A stretch of DNA of 64,000 bases, taken from assembly GCF_020852455.1 (NCBI RefSeq), contig NZ_JADZAT010000028.1, positions 280,325 through 344,324 of the forward strand, read 5' to 3'. Shown in pieces: positions 17,910 through 27,867 of the stretch. Numbering within the stretch: the first letter of the stretch is position 1; each line of letters opens with the position of its first letter. Both the position numbers and the translations under genes were made by a program. The stretch is from Novosphingobium sp. (GTDB taxonomy: Bacteria > Pseudomonadota > Alphaproteobacteria > Sphingomonadales > Sphingomonadaceae). The notes beneath the pieces were generated by a model. That model was not told where the DNA came from and ran no database searches. It worked only from the letters and a program-made list of their open reading frames with translations.

Positions 17910-18437
17910 ATGATGGATCCCGCTCTCGGCGATCGCCTGCTCAAAGCGCTTGTTGGCAAACCTATGGTCAGCAATGCATTTCGCGGCACATTGGTGGAAG
18001 CCATGCTTGCCGGAGTGCTGGAGCCGGAATGGCGCTGGCAGGCCGATGGGTGGGGGTCTTTCGATTTCGAAGGACCAGGCGGTGTGGGGCTGGAGATCAA
18101 GCAATCAGCGGCGCGGCAGGATTGGCATGATAGCACGGCAAGACCGAATCGAGGCCGCTTCGACATCGCCGCACGAAGCGGGCGATGGGAAGGAGCAAGC
18201 TGGATCCAAGCTCCCGGCCGAGCCGCCGCAATTTATGTCTTTGCCTGGCACCCTATGTTTGACCCGGCCAAGGCCGATCACCGCAATCCGCGCCAGTGGC
18301 AGTTCCACATCGTTTCGGCAGCCGACCTCCCTGACCAGAAGAGCATTGCCTTGTCTGGTGTGCAGGCACTGGCTCAGCCATGCGACATTGATGGCTTGAA
18401 GACAGGTTTGAACAAGATGCTTGAGACGTTGAGGTAG
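17910..18437 (+). CDS. Putative PD-(D/E)XK nuclease-like protein
   Basis: NAFRGTLVEAML...GSFDFEGPGGVGLEIKQSAARQDWHD: E...D...ExK arrangement. Confidence 0.6.
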   Translation: MMDPALGDRLLKALVGKPMVSNAFRGTLVEAMLAGVLEPEWRWQADGWGSFDFEGPGGVGLEIKQSAARQDWHDSTARPNRGRFDIAARSGRWEGASWIQAPGRAAAIYVFAWHPMFDPAKADHRNPRQWQFHIVSAADLPDQKSIALSGVQALAQPCDIDGLKTGLNKMLETLR

Positions 18438-18464
18438 CTGCTATCCAACGCACCCTCCAAAAAT

Positions 18465-18645
18465 CTCACCCAAAGACACGAAGATGTCCCGCCCAGGGCT
18501 ACGGCATCTCGTTAATCCAAAGTCTGGTCTATCGGGCGATCAAAGCGGCTGCGCCGCAGGGTTTTGGGTGCCGGTTAGCGGGCGCAGGCTATCCTGAGCA
18601 AAGACCCTCGCCGCCAAGCGCTACATCTTCGTGTCTTCGGGTGAA
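18465..18645. repeat. Palindromic interspersed element B (same AGACACGAAGA ends)
   Basis: TCACCCAAAGACACGAAGATGT / ACATCTTCGTGTCTTCGGGTGAA inverted ends. Confidence 0.7.
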
Positions 18646-18716
18646 CCCATTCAGCGCGGCATCCCGCCCCGCCACCACGCTTGCCCCCCGCGCCGCCTGC
18701 GCCTAGCCTTGCCGCC

Positions 18717-19283
18717 ATGACCCGCCGCATGATCTCCGCATGGCTGGCCCTGGCCGCCGGGCTGCTGGCCGCGGCCCCGGTCGCGGCGACTTCGGTCGTG
18801 GCTGCGCGGCCGCATGATCCGCAGTCGGCCTGCCCTGCCGTCCTGCAGCTGGTGGCGGATATCAACGCGGGCAAGCCCCGGGGTGACCACGCGGCCCGGT
18901 TCCATTTCTTCTACACCGACGCACTGGGCGAAGTGGACCTTGCCGAGGAGCCGGTGCTGGCGAAGGCGCTGCGCGAGGCCAATGGCAAGCCCGATCGCCT
19001 GCCGGCCGCGCTCGGCGGGATCTGGCCACTGGCGCAGGGCGCGGGCCATCGCAAGGATCAGGCGCTTTATGTGATCGTCCTGCGGCGCGAGACCTGGCAG
19101 CTGGTCCGCTATGAGACCGACGCCATGCTGATGCCCACCGAGATCCCCGACCCGCACTGGGACAGCGACAATTCGACCTGGCTGGTGGCCTTCGACGAGA
19201 ACCGCATCCGCGCGGTCCGCGAAGCGCGCGAGCTGTCGCTGCTGACCGACCCGAAGAAGGCGTTGAAATGCCCGCCGGTTTGA
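18717..19283 (+). CDS. Hypothetical secreted protein
   Basis: MTRRMISAWLALAAGLLAAAPVAA signal-like. Confidence 0.65.
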   Translation: MTRRMISAWLALAAGLLAAAPVAATSVVAARPHDPQSACPAVLQLVADINAGKPRGDHAARFHFFYTDALGEVDLAEEPVLAKALREANGKPDRLPAALGGIWPLAQGAGHRKDQALYVIVLRRETWQLVRYETDAMLMPTEIPDPHWDSDNSTWLVAFDENRIRAVREARELSLLTDPKKALKCPPV

Positions 19284-19293
19284 TGCCGCACCA

Positions 19294-19599
19294 ATGATGC
19301 CCCTCACCCAGCACGTCACCCCGGCGAACCTTGCCACCGCGCTGATCGCGTTGAACTTCATCGCCTTTGCCGCGTTCGGGATCGACAAGGCCCGGGCCGA
19401 GGCCGGGCATTGGCGGATTGCGGAATCGACCCTGCTGGGGCTGGCGCTGCTGGGCGGCACCCTGGGCGCCTATGCCGGGCGGGCGCTGTTTCGCCACAAG
19501 ACCCGCAAGCAGCCCTTCTCGTTCCAGCTCCACGCGATCACCGTGCTGCAGGTGGCGGTGCTGGGCTGGTGGCTGGGGCGGCCGCTCTGGCAGGGTTGA
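19294..19599 (+). CDS. DUF1294 family membrane protein
   Basis: ALIALNFIAFAAFGIDKARAEAGHWRIAESTLLGLALLGGTLGAYAGRALFRHKTRKQPF. Confidence 0.88.
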   Translation: MMPLTQHVTPANLATALIALNFIAFAAFGIDKARAEAGHWRIAESTLLGLALLGGTLGAYAGRALFRHKTRKQPFSFQLHAITVLQVAVLGWWLGRPLWQG

Positions 19600-19953
19600 C
19601 CCGGGTTCAGGCAGGATATCGCCGCTGTCGGGAAAGCTGTCGAGCGGCTGCACAGCGGCAGGATCGAGCTGCCCGGCGTCGATCGCGGCACCGGGCAACC
19701 GGATCCGGAAGCTCGCCACTCCGATCGCGCCAAGCGCAAAGACCAGCATAACCGCACCCAGCACCATGGCCAGCCCTTCGCGCCCTGCCGGCGCGAAAAC
19801 CACTAGCAGCGCGGCCACGCCGAACAGCAGGCAGGAGGCCGCGATCAGCAACCGGCGGGTCTTTTGCCGTTCCAGCACCAGCCGGCCAAGCTGATCGACC
19901 GCCATGGCCCCCAACGCGCGGCCGCCGAAATCGCCATCACGCACTTCCATCGG

Positions 19954-20541
19954 TCACCCCTTCCCTGGTTGCTTTGGCTTTGCCGGATGTACGGTCCTGG
20001 CCGGCTTCGCCGGCTTTCCCGCTCTATCCGTGGCAACCGGCGCATTGCGGAATTCAGCGATGGTGGCAGCCGAAAAGAAGCCGAAAAATCCGCCCGCCTG
20101 AGCGCGTTCGGCAGCCTGGGCCCGCTTGTGCAAATCAAGATGGATACTATTGCAATCGGCCTCGTCCCTGGCTCCGGCGAGCCGGCAACGTCCTTCGCTG
20201 ACCAGTTCCTGGAATGCAAGCCGACCATCTTCGCGCAGCCGCCACATGTCATAGAGTTTGAACTGCGAGATCACACCGGCGGCCAGCCCGCCAATCATTG
20301 GCAGACAGATCAGGACGGCCTTGCCCCAGCCATCGAACATCTCCTTTGAGATCGTTGCCGAGATGACCGCAGTGACGAAGCTGGACAGCAGAACAAGAAC
20401 TTGCAGACCGGCATACCACTTGTAGGTCCGCCGTGTCGCTTTGACATACCAGCCTTCGTACTCGCCCTTCAGTTCGGTGATGAAATCGGTCAGGGCAAGC
20501 CTCGCCGGTTGCCGTTGTGCGATGGTTTCGGACATGGTCAC
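19954..20541 (-). CDS. DUF4231/SLATT-like two-TM membrane protein
   Basis: ELKGEYEGWYVKATRRTYKWYAGLQVLVLLSSFVTAVISA...WGKAVLICLPMIGGLAAGVI. Confidence 0.6.
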   Translation of the reverse strand: MTMSETIAQRQPARLALTDFITELKGEYEGWYVKATRRTYKWYAGLQVLVLLSSFVTAVISATISKEMFDGWGKAVLICLPMIGGLAAGVISQFKLYDMWRLREDGRLAFQELVSEGRCRLAGARDEADCNSIHLDLHKRAQAAERAQAGGFFGFFSAATIAEFRNAPVATDRAGKPAKPARTVHPAKPKQPGKG

Positions 20542-20815
20542 AGCCTCCCTGCGACAAATCCTGTCTGAACCGAGCGGGCCGTGCCGTGATCTGGCTCACG
20601 CCAAATGGCGCGGCAAATGCAGGACCTCTTTCCTACTTCGCCGCAATCTGGCTTGCCCTTGGCGATGTGCAGCCCCGATCCCGTCCGCTTTCAGACCCCT
20701 GCCGGGGCCGCGGCGGAAAAATGGTTTTGGACTGTGTCCACTGTGTCCATTCGGCTTGCCTTGGCCGCGCGGTGCGGCATGATCGCGGTTGGATTTGGAG
20801 AGCGGAGAGACCGGA

Positions 20816-21103
20816 ATGAGCGCCTACATCGTCTTCATCAAGGAACGCGAGCACGATGCCGCAGCCATGGCCGACTATGCGGCCAAGGCCGGGCCGTCGC
20901 TGGGCGGGCATCCAGGCAAGCCGCTGGCCTATTACGGCCCGATCGAGACGCTGGAAGGGCCCGAGGCGGCGGGCTGCGTGATGATCGAATTTCCCGATAT
21001 GGACGCCGCGCGGGCCTGGTATGCCTCGCCCGCCTATCAGGAGGCGCGCAAGCTGCGCTTTCAGGGGGCGGATTACCGGGTGTTCATCACCCAGGGGCTC
21101 TAG
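20816..21103 (+). CDS. DUF1330 domain protein
   Basis: YYGPIETLEGPEAAGCVMIEFPDMDAARAWYASPAYQEARKLR. Confidence 0.9.
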   Translation: MSAYIVFIKEREHDAAAMADYAAKAGPSLGGHPGKPLAYYGPIETLEGPEAAGCVMIEFPDMDAARAWYASPAYQEARKLRFQGADYRVFITQGL

Positions 21104-21360
21104 GCGCCGGAGGAGTCAGCCGTTGCGGGGTCCGCTGCGCCGGTCCTGCCCGCTGCGGCGCTCGCCCTGACGGCGATCGGGGAACGGCAAGGGTGATACC
21201 TGCGCCTTACGTCGATCTTCACCGCGGCGATCAGCGCCGCGCGGCGGGTCTGCTTCGGTCTGCATCGGCAGGACCTTTCGCTTGGCCCCGGCGGCACTAT
21301 AGCCTCCGGTCCGGCCAGGGCGGGATTCTGGCGTGAATTGGTTAGCGGATGGTTAAACGC

Positions 21361-21756
21361 TCAACCCCGCGGCCGGGCCAGCAGCGGCATCAGCGCGAAC
21401 AGCGCCTGCCCGGCCAGCCCCAGCGCGCCCGGCGGAGTGGTAAGGCTGCGCGCCCAGGCCAGCGGGGCCTGCGCCGAAAGCCCCCAGGCCAGTGCCAGCT
21501 CGGCCAGCAGCACCAGCACGAACGCGGCGGCGCCCATCACCAGCGCCTCTGGCGCAGCGCGGATGCCATACAGCAGCGTGATCCGCCGCGCCGCCAGCCA
21601 GCTCGCCGCCAGCATCACCGGCAGTTCGAGCGCGACCGCCGCCACTTCTCCCACGCGCGGGACCAGCCACAGCACGCGCAGCGTGCCCAGCACCAGCCCC
21701 AGCGCCATGACCAGCGCCCAGTATGGCAAGGCGGCACGGAGCGGGTGGAGCGTCAC
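21361..21756 (-). CDS. Hypothetical membrane protein
   Basis: Four hydrophobic segments; overlaps next gene by 4 nt. Confidence 0.65.
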   Translation of the reverse strand: MTLHPLRAALPYWALVMALGLVLGTLRVLWLVPRVGEVAAVALELPVMLAASWLAARRITLLYGIRAAPEALVMGAAAFVLVLLAELALAWGLSAQAPLAWARSLTTPPGALGLAGQALFALMPLLARPRG

Positions 21757-22064
21757 AATCGCTCGGCAATGTAGAAATCGGGCGCCTCGGCAAAGCCCAT
21801 GAACTGGCCCATGACCGCCTGAACCGTTTCGCTGGCCATGTCTTCGCTGGCAAAACCGGCCAGATCGGGGACATCGAACAGTTCGACATAGTGGACGCCG
21901 GGCGCACCTTCGCCGATCAGGCGGCCGGTCACCCGGTAGGTATCAAAAGACCGGACCCGTGCCAGCCCGCGCATCGCCGGGTGATCGATGGTCTGGACCC
22001 AGGTTTCGAAATCGGCCGGGCTAACCCCGTCCTTGAGCTGGTAAGTGAGGATAAGTGCGGACAT
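21753..22064 (-). CDS. RedY/HapK-like small protein
   Basis: MSALILTYQLKDGVSPADFETWVQTIDHPAMRGLARVRSFDTYRVTG. Confidence 0.65.
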   Translation of the reverse strand: MSALILTYQLKDGVSPADFETWVQTIDHPAMRGLARVRSFDTYRVTGRLIGEGAPGVHYVELFDVPDLAGFASEDMASETVQAVMGQFMGFAEAPDFYIAERL

Positions 22065-22151
22065 GCGGAAACCTCCGATGAACGCGCGACCGGGATCCGG
22101 TGTGATCGCTTACCTGGCGAAGGTCAACCGCTCTTGCGCGGGGTCCTGACC

Positions 22152-23453
22152 CTAGCTGGCGAGCTTGAGCCGGTCGGCCGGAGCCACATCGGCGCGGGGC
22201 TGGTCAAGCCAGATCCCGCGGGTGTCATAGACCAGATGGCGGGCGCGTTCGGCCAGCGGCACGGCCTTGAACTGGTCGTGATCGACCAGCACGATCAGGA
22301 TCTCGCTCTGCTCAAGCGCGGTATCGATGTCGATCAGTTCGGCCTCGGTCCCGGCGAATTCCTTGGGCAGCTCGGCGGCATAGGGTTCAACCACCTTGAT
22401 CCGGCTGCCGAACTTGCGCGCCAGGGTGACCGCGACCAGCCGGGCGGGGCTTTCGCGGAAGTCATCGATGTTGGCCTTGAAAGCCAGGCCCAGGCAGGCG
22501 ACCTGCTTGCCGGGGTTGGCTGCAATCAGCGCTTCGGCGCGCTGGATCACGTGGTGGATCTTGCCATCGTTGACCCCGCGCGCGGTGCGGATCAGCGGGG
22601 TCTGTTCGGGCGCGCCGTGGACGATGAACCACGGATCGACCGCGATGCAGTGCCCGCCCACGCCCGGGCCGGGGGTGAGGATGTTGACGCGCGGATGGCG
22701 GTTGGCCAGCCGGATCACTTCCCACACGTCGAGCCCCATCGTGTCGGCGACGATGCTGAGTTCGTTGGCGAAGGCGATGTTGACGTCGCGGTAGGCATTC
22801 TCGACCAGCTTGGTCATCTCGGCGCTGCGGCTGTCGGTAACCACGCAGGTCCCGCGCACGAACAGCTTGTAGAAGGTCAACGCCTTGCGGGCACAGCGCG
22901 GCGTGATCCCGCCGATCGAGCGATCGTTGTTGGTCAGCTCTTCCAGGATCTTGCCGGGCAGCACGCGCTCCGGGCAATAGGCGATCGAGAGGTCCGGGGT
23001 CTCGCTGGTCAGGCCGGGGCACTTGAGATCGGGGCGCAGCTTCGCGATCAGGTCGCGCAGTGCTTCGGTGGTGCCGACCGGGCTGGTCGATTCGAGGATC
23101 ACCGTGTCGCCGCTCTTGAGCACCCTGGCCACCGCTTCACCAGCGGCGAGGACATAGGAAATGTCGGGCGCGTGATTGGCATCGAACGGGGTCGGCACCG
23201 CGATCACGAAGACGTCGGCCGGCGCCATTTCGATCGAGGCCTTCAGAAGCCCGCGCGCGACCACGCCGTGCACCAGCCCGTCGAGATCGACTTCCTCGAT
23301 GTGGATTTCGCCGCGATTGATCGTATCGACCACATGCTGTGAGACATCGATCCCCAGCACCTGGCAGCCCGAGCGCGCGACGACCGCTGCGGTCGGCAGC
23401 CCGATATAGCCCAGCCCTACAACACAAACCGAAGGCTTAACGTCCGATTTCAT
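22152..23453 (-). CDS. wecC: UDP-N-acetyl-D-mannosamine dehydrogenase
   Basis: VGLGYIGLPTAAVVA...ESTSPVGTTE...PGPGVGGHCIAVDPWF. Confidence 0.93.
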   Translation of the reverse strand: MKSDVKPSVCVVGLGYIGLPTAAVVARSGCQVLGIDVSQHVVDTINRGEIHIEEVDLDGLVHGVVARGLLKASIEMAPADVFVIAVPTPFDANHAPDISYVLAAGEAVARVLKSGDTVILESTSPVGTTEALRDLIAKLRPDLKCPGLTSETPDLSIAYCPERVLPGKILEELTNNDRSIGGITPRCARKALTFYKLFVRGTCVVTDSRSAEMTKLVENAYRDVNIAFANELSIVADTMGLDVWEVIRLANRHPRVNILTPGPGVGGHCIAVDPWFIVHGAPEQTPLIRTARGVNDGKIHHVIQRAEALIAANPGKQVACLGLAFKANIDDFRESPARLVAVTLARKFGSRIKVVEPYAAELPKEFAGTEAELIDIDTALEQSEILIVLVDHDQFKAVPLAERARHLVYDTRGIWLDQPRADVAPADRLKLAS

Positions 23454-24570
23454 TCCCGATCAGCTCCACGATGCGCTGCGCGGAGTGGCCATCCCCGAAG
23501 GGATTGTGCGCCCGCGCCATCTGTTCGTAGGCAGCCTTATCGTCGAGAAGCTTAAACAATTCGGTAACGATAACCGATGTTTCGGTGCCAACCAGCCGGG
23601 CGGTGCCGGCGGTGACGCCTTCGGGCCGTTCGGTGGTTTCGCGCATCACCAGCACCGGCTTGCCCAGCGCCGGCGCTTCTTCCTGCACCCCGCCGCTGTC
23701 GGTCAGCATGATCTCGGCCAGCGAGAGCAGCCGGGCGAAGTGCGGATAGTCGAGCGGCTCGATCAGGGCGACATTGTCCAGCCCGGCCAGCGCGGCGTTC
23801 ATCACCGCGCGAACATTGGGGTTGAGGTGGACCGGAAAGATCACCGCCACGTCGCTCCGCGCGGCAACCTGGCGGATCGCTTCGGCGATGTTCTCCATCC
23901 CCCCGCCAAAGTTCTCGCGGCGGTGGCTGGTCACCCCGACGATCCGCTTGCCGGCAAACTTCGCTTCCAGATCGGCCAGCCCGGCGGCGAGCGAGGGATC
24001 GGCCGCGATCCTGGCCGTCACCCAGTGCAGCGCATCGATCACCGTGTTGCCGGTGACATGCACCCGCGCCGGATCGACCTGTTCGTCGGTCAGCGCCTTG
24101 GCCGAAACATCGGTCGGCGCGAAGTGCATGTCTGCGATCGTGCCGATGATCTTGCGGTTCACCTCTTCGGGCCAGGGATGATAGATATTGCCGCTGCGCA
24201 GACCCGCTTCGACATGATCGACCGGGATCTTGCGGTAATAGGCCGCCAGCGCCCCGGCCATCGCGGTGGCGGTATCGCCCTGGACGATCACGCGGGCCGG
24301 CTGGACTTCATCCATCACCTTGCCCAGTTCGGTCAGCAGCGCGGCGGTCAGCCCGTCCAGCGTCTGGTCGGGCTTCATCAGGTCAAGATCGTAATCGGGA
24401 ACGATTCCGGCGATCTGCAGCACCTGATCGAGCATCTGACGATGCTGGGCAGAGACGCAGACCACCGGGGTCACGCGCGGATCGGCCTGCAGCGCGGCCA
24501 CCACGGGAAACAGCTTGATCGCTTCGGGGCGGGTCCCGAAGACCACCATTATCTTTGCCGGTTCAGTCAT
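23437..24570 (-). CDS. wecB: UDP-N-acetylglucosamine 2-epimerase
   Basis: VVFGTRPEAIKLFPV...QGDTATAMAGALAAYY...DSGGVQEEAPALGKPVLVMRETTERPE. Confidence 0.95.
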   Translation of the reverse strand: MTEPAKIMVVFGTRPEAIKLFPVVAALQADPRVTPVVCVSAQHRQMLDQVLQIAGIVPDYDLDLMKPDQTLDGLTAALLTELGKVMDEVQPARVIVQGDTATAMAGALAAYYRKIPVDHVEAGLRSGNIYHPWPEEVNRKIIGTIADMHFAPTDVSAKALTDEQVDPARVHVTGNTVIDALHWVTARIAADPSLAAGLADLEAKFAGKRIVGVTSHRRENFGGGMENIAEAIRQVAARSDVAVIFPVHLNPNVRAVMNAALAGLDNVALIEPLDYPHFARLLSLAEIMLTDSGGVQEEAPALGKPVLVMRETTERPEGVTAGTARLVGTETSVIVTELFKLLDDKAAYEQMARAHNPFGDGHSAQRIVELIGNEIGR

Positions 24571-24690
24571 TTCTTCGCCCTACCATCCAGGGGTTAACCA
24601 TGAAATAAGAGCCTGCTGTCAATGCTGTCTGCCATCCCAACCCCGTTCGTGCTGAGGAGCCGCAGGACGAACGGACCTGAAGGAACCAGA

Positions 24691-25689
24691 ATGCAAATTC
24701 TTGTTACCGGCGCGGCCGGGTTCATCGGATATGCCCTTGCCCAGCGCTTGCTGGCGCGCGGCGACGTGGTGGTCGGCATCGACAGCGTCAATGACTACTA
24801 TCAGACCTCGCTGAAGCGTGACCGGCTGGCGGCACTGGCGGCAGCGGGCGGCAACCGCTTCACCTTCCACGAACTCGACTTCGCGGACATGGCCGCGCTG
24901 ACCAAGGCGCTGGATGGCCAGCAGATCGACCGGATCGTCCACCTGGGCGCCCAGGCCGGGGTGCGCTATTCGATCGAGAACCCGCAGGCCTATGTCAGCT
25001 CGAACCTCGCGGGTCACGTCAACCTGCTCGAACTCGCGCGGCACCGCCAGGTTGAACATATGGTCTATGCCAGCTCCAGCTCGGTCTATGGCGGCAATGC
25101 CAAGCTGCCCTTCGCGGTCGAGGACCGCACCGACCACCCGGTCTCGCTCTACGCCGCGACCAAGCGCGCCGACGAACTGATGAGCGAAACCTACGCCCAC
25201 CTGTTCCGCCTGCCGCTGACCGGGCTGCGCTTCTTCACCGTCTATGGCCCCTGGGGCCGGCCGGACATGATGATGTGGAACTTCACCCGGCGGATCCTGG
25301 CGGGCGAGCCGATCCCGGTGTTCAACCACGGCGACATGTACCGCGACTTCACCTACATCGACGATATCGTGGCCGGGGTGATCGCCTGCCTCGATCATGC
25401 CCCCGCCGACGATGGCGCGGAAAAGGCCGGAGGTTCGGTCAAGCCGCACGCGCTCTACAACATTGGCAACAGCCAGTCGGAACCCTTGATGAAGGTGATC
25501 GGCCTGCTGGAAGAGGCCTGCGGCCGGAAGGCCGAAATGCAGCTGCTGCCGATGCAGCCCGGCGATGTGCACAAAACCTACGCCGATATCAGCGCGATCA
25601 GCCGCGACCTGGGCTATGCCCCGACGACCTCGATCGAGGTGGGTGTCCCCAACTTTGTGCGCTGGTATCGGGACTATCACGGGGCCTGA
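24691..25689 (+). CDS. NAD-dependent epimerase (UDP-glucuronate 4-epimerase type)
   Basis: [46 protein letters not shown]...; [11 protein letters not shown]. Confidence 0.93.
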   Translation: MQILVTGAAGFIGYALAQRLLARGDVVVGIDSVNDYYQTSLKRDRLAALAAAGGNRFTFHELDFADMAALTKALDGQQIDRIVHLGAQAGVRYSIENPQAYVSSNLAGHVNLLELARHRQVEHMVYASSSSVYGGNAKLPFAVEDRTDHPVSLYAATKRADELMSETYAHLFRLPLTGLRFFTVYGPWGRPDMMMWNFTRRILAGEPIPVFNHGDMYRDFTYIDDIVAGVIACLDHAPADDGAEKAGGSVKPHALYNIGNSQSEPLMKVIGLLEEACGRKAEMQLLPMQPGDVHKTYADISAISRDLGYAPTTSIEVGVPNFVRWYRDYHGA

Positions 25690-25727
25690 CCCTTGATGCA
25701 GGGCGCGCCATGGGCAATCACCCATCC

Positions 25728-26282
25728 ATGGCGATTCTCTCAGACAAATGGATCCGCAACGAAGCCCGTCACGCGGGCATGATCGAACCCTTCGTTGAGC
25801 GGCAGCAGCGCGACGGGTGCATCAGCTATGGCCTGTCGAGCTATGGCTATGACGCGCGGGTGGCGGATGAGTTCAAGGTCTTCACCAACGTCCATTCGGC
25901 GGTGGTCGATCCGAAGAACTTTTCGGACAACAGCTTCGTCGATATGAAGACCGACTGCTGCATCATCCCGCCCAATTCGTTCGCGCTGGCCCGGACGGTC
26001 GAATACTTCCGCATTCCGCGCGACGTGCTGGTGATCTGCCTGGGCAAGAGCACCTATGCCCGCTGCGGGATCATCGTCAACGTCACCCCGCTGGAACCCG
26101 AATGGGAAGGGCATGTGACGCTGGAGTTTTCGAACACCACGCCGCTCCCCGCCAAGATCTATGCCAACGAAGGGGCCTGCCAGTTCCTGTTCCTGCAGGG
26201 CAATGAACCCTGCGAGGTCAGCTATGGCGACCGCGCCGGCAAATACATGGGCCAGCGCGGGGTAACGCTGCCGAAGTTGTAG
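25728..26282 (+). CDS. dcd: dCTP deaminase
   Basis: [22 protein letters not shown]...[34 protein letters not shown]. Confidence 0.95.
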   Translation: MAILSDKWIRNEARHAGMIEPFVERQQRDGCISYGLSSYGYDARVADEFKVFTNVHSAVVDPKNFSDNSFVDMKTDCCIIPPNSFALARTVEYFRIPRDVLVICLGKSTYARCGIIVNVTPLEPEWEGHVTLEFSNTTPLPAKIYANEGACQFLFLQGNEPCEVSYGDRAGKYMGQRGVTLPKL

Positions 26283-26298
26283 GTTCCCCTTGCAGCTT

Positions 26299-26403
26299 CG
26301 TCGCCCCGGGCTTGACCCGGGGCCCGGCTGCCTTTTCCGACCTTGCATCCTTCCACAGCGTAGCCGAAGAAAAGCCGAACCCCGGGTCAAGCCCGGGGTG
26401 ACG
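26299..26403. repeat. Long inverted repeat (24-bp arms, 57-nt spacer)
   Basis: CGTCGCCCCGGGCTTGACCCGGGG ... CCCCGGGTCAAGCCCGGGGTGACG, one mismatch. Confidence 0.85.
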
Positions 26404-26448
26404 AGATATGCTAGCGTGGTGATGCGCTAACTTGCGGAGGGACAATCC

Positions 26449-27621
26449 ATGGAAACGCCCTTGTTCGACCAGTGGCGTTCGCGCTCCCCCTTTTACGATG
26501 AAAGCCACGAGGCGGTCTGCGATACCGTCCGCAAGTTCGTCGCGCAGGAAATCACCCCCCATGTCGATATGTGGGAAGCCGCCGGCGAATTGCCGCGCGA
26601 GTTGCACCGCAAGGCGGCGCAGGCCGGCGTCCTGGGCCTCAACTACCCCGAGGAATTCGGCGGCACCGGCACCGCCTTCAACCTGTTTCACGGTCTGGTC
26701 CAGACCGAGGAACTGGCCCGCCCCGGCGCGGGCGGGGTCTGTGCTTCGCTGATGACCCACGGGATCGGGCTGCCGCCGATCCTGGCAATGGGCAGCCCCG
26801 AATTGCAACGCCGGATCGCGCCAGACGTGCTGGCGGGAGAGAAGATCATCTGCCTGGGCATTACCGAGCCCGGCGGCGGATCGGATGTTGCCCAGCTGCG
26901 CACCAAGGCGGAGCGCAAGGGTGCAAGCTACGTGGTCAATGGCGAGAAGACCTACATCACCTCGGGCATGCGGGCGGACTATATCACGCTAGCGGTCCGC
27001 ACCGGCGGGCCGGGTTTCGGCGGGGTCTCGCTGCTGCTGGTCGAGCTGGACCGGCCGGGGGTGACCCGCACCGCGCTGGCCAAGATGGGCTGGCATTCGA
27101 GCGACACCGCAACGATCCACTTCGACAATGTCGAGGTTCCGGCCGAAAACCTGATCGGGCCCGAGAATGGCGGCTTTGCCGGGATCATGCGCAATTTCAA
27201 CGGCGAGCGGCTGGGGATGAGCCAGCAGGCCGCCGCCTTTGCCCGGATCTGTTATGAGGACGCGCTCGATTGGGCCCGGCAACGCGAAACCTTTGGCAAG
27301 CCGCTGGTCACCAATCAGGCGATCCGCCACAAGCTGGCCGACATGCTGCGCCGGATCCAGGCGACCCAGGCCTGGATCGACCAGTGCGCCTGGCAGGTGC
27401 TGAACGGCCAGGCCTTCCCCGGCGATTTCGCACTACTCAAGGTCCAGGCGACCCAGACCATGGAATTCTGCGCGCGCGAGGCTTGCCAGATCCTGGGCGG
27501 AGCCAGCTTCATGCGCGGCAGCCGGGTCGAGCGGATCTACCGCGAGGTGCGGGTCATGGCGATCGGCGGCGGCAGCGAAGAGATCATGTTCGATCTGGCC
27601 AGCCGGCAATACCGGTTCTGA
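26449..27621 (+). CDS. Acyl-CoA dehydrogenase
   Basis: ITEPGGGSDVAQLRTKAER...; GEKTYITSGMRADY; YREVRVMAIGGGSEEIM. Confidence 0.95.
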   Translation: METPLFDQWRSRSPFYDESHEAVCDTVRKFVAQEITPHVDMWEAAGELPRELHRKAAQAGVLGLNYPEEFGGTGTAFNLFHGLVQTEELARPGAGGVCASLMTHGIGLPPILAMGSPELQRRIAPDVLAGEKIICLGITEPGGGSDVAQLRTKAERKGASYVVNGEKTYITSGMRADYITLAVRTGGPGFGGVSLLLVELDRPGVTRTALAKMGWHSSDTATIHFDNVEVPAENLIGPENGGFAGIMRNFNGERLGMSQQAAAFARICYEDALDWARQRETFGKPLVTNQAIRHKLADMLRRIQATQAWIDQCAWQVLNGQAFPGDFALLKVQATQTMEFCAREACQILGGASFMRGSRVERIYREVRVMAIGGGSEEIMFDLASRQYRF

Positions 27622-27631
27622 TCAGGTTTGG

Positions 27632-27738
27632 CTGTTTTGGCGGGGCCGAAACAGGGCAACACCGGCCCGCTCCCCCGGCCCGACCACCCATAGGGTACAA
27701 TCAGCGGGTGGTCGGGCCGGGGGAGCGGGCCGGTGTTG
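27632..27738 (+). repeat. Two-hairpin composite element, copy 1
   Basis: Hairpin B 27632-27654 (10-bp stem), 2-nt spacer, hairpin A 27657-27738 (33-bp perfect stem, 16-nt loop atagggtacaatcagc). Confidence 0.95.
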
Positions 27739-27867
27739 CTTCCGCGCCAGCGGAATTGAAGCCTCCTTACCGTAACGGCAGGCGAAATCAGTTCGACATT
27801 GCCACCGATCTCATGCAGGTCTCACGCATGATCCCGGCACCAGATTCGGGCGCAATGGAGAGCACGC

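Noticed and set aside
20731-20755. Short direct repeat CTGTGTCCACTGTGTCCA
   Set aside because: Two units only, intergenic, no supporting structure.
21723-23342. 539-aa + strand ORF opposite wecC
   Set aside because: Shadow ORF; wecC motifs on the minus strand.
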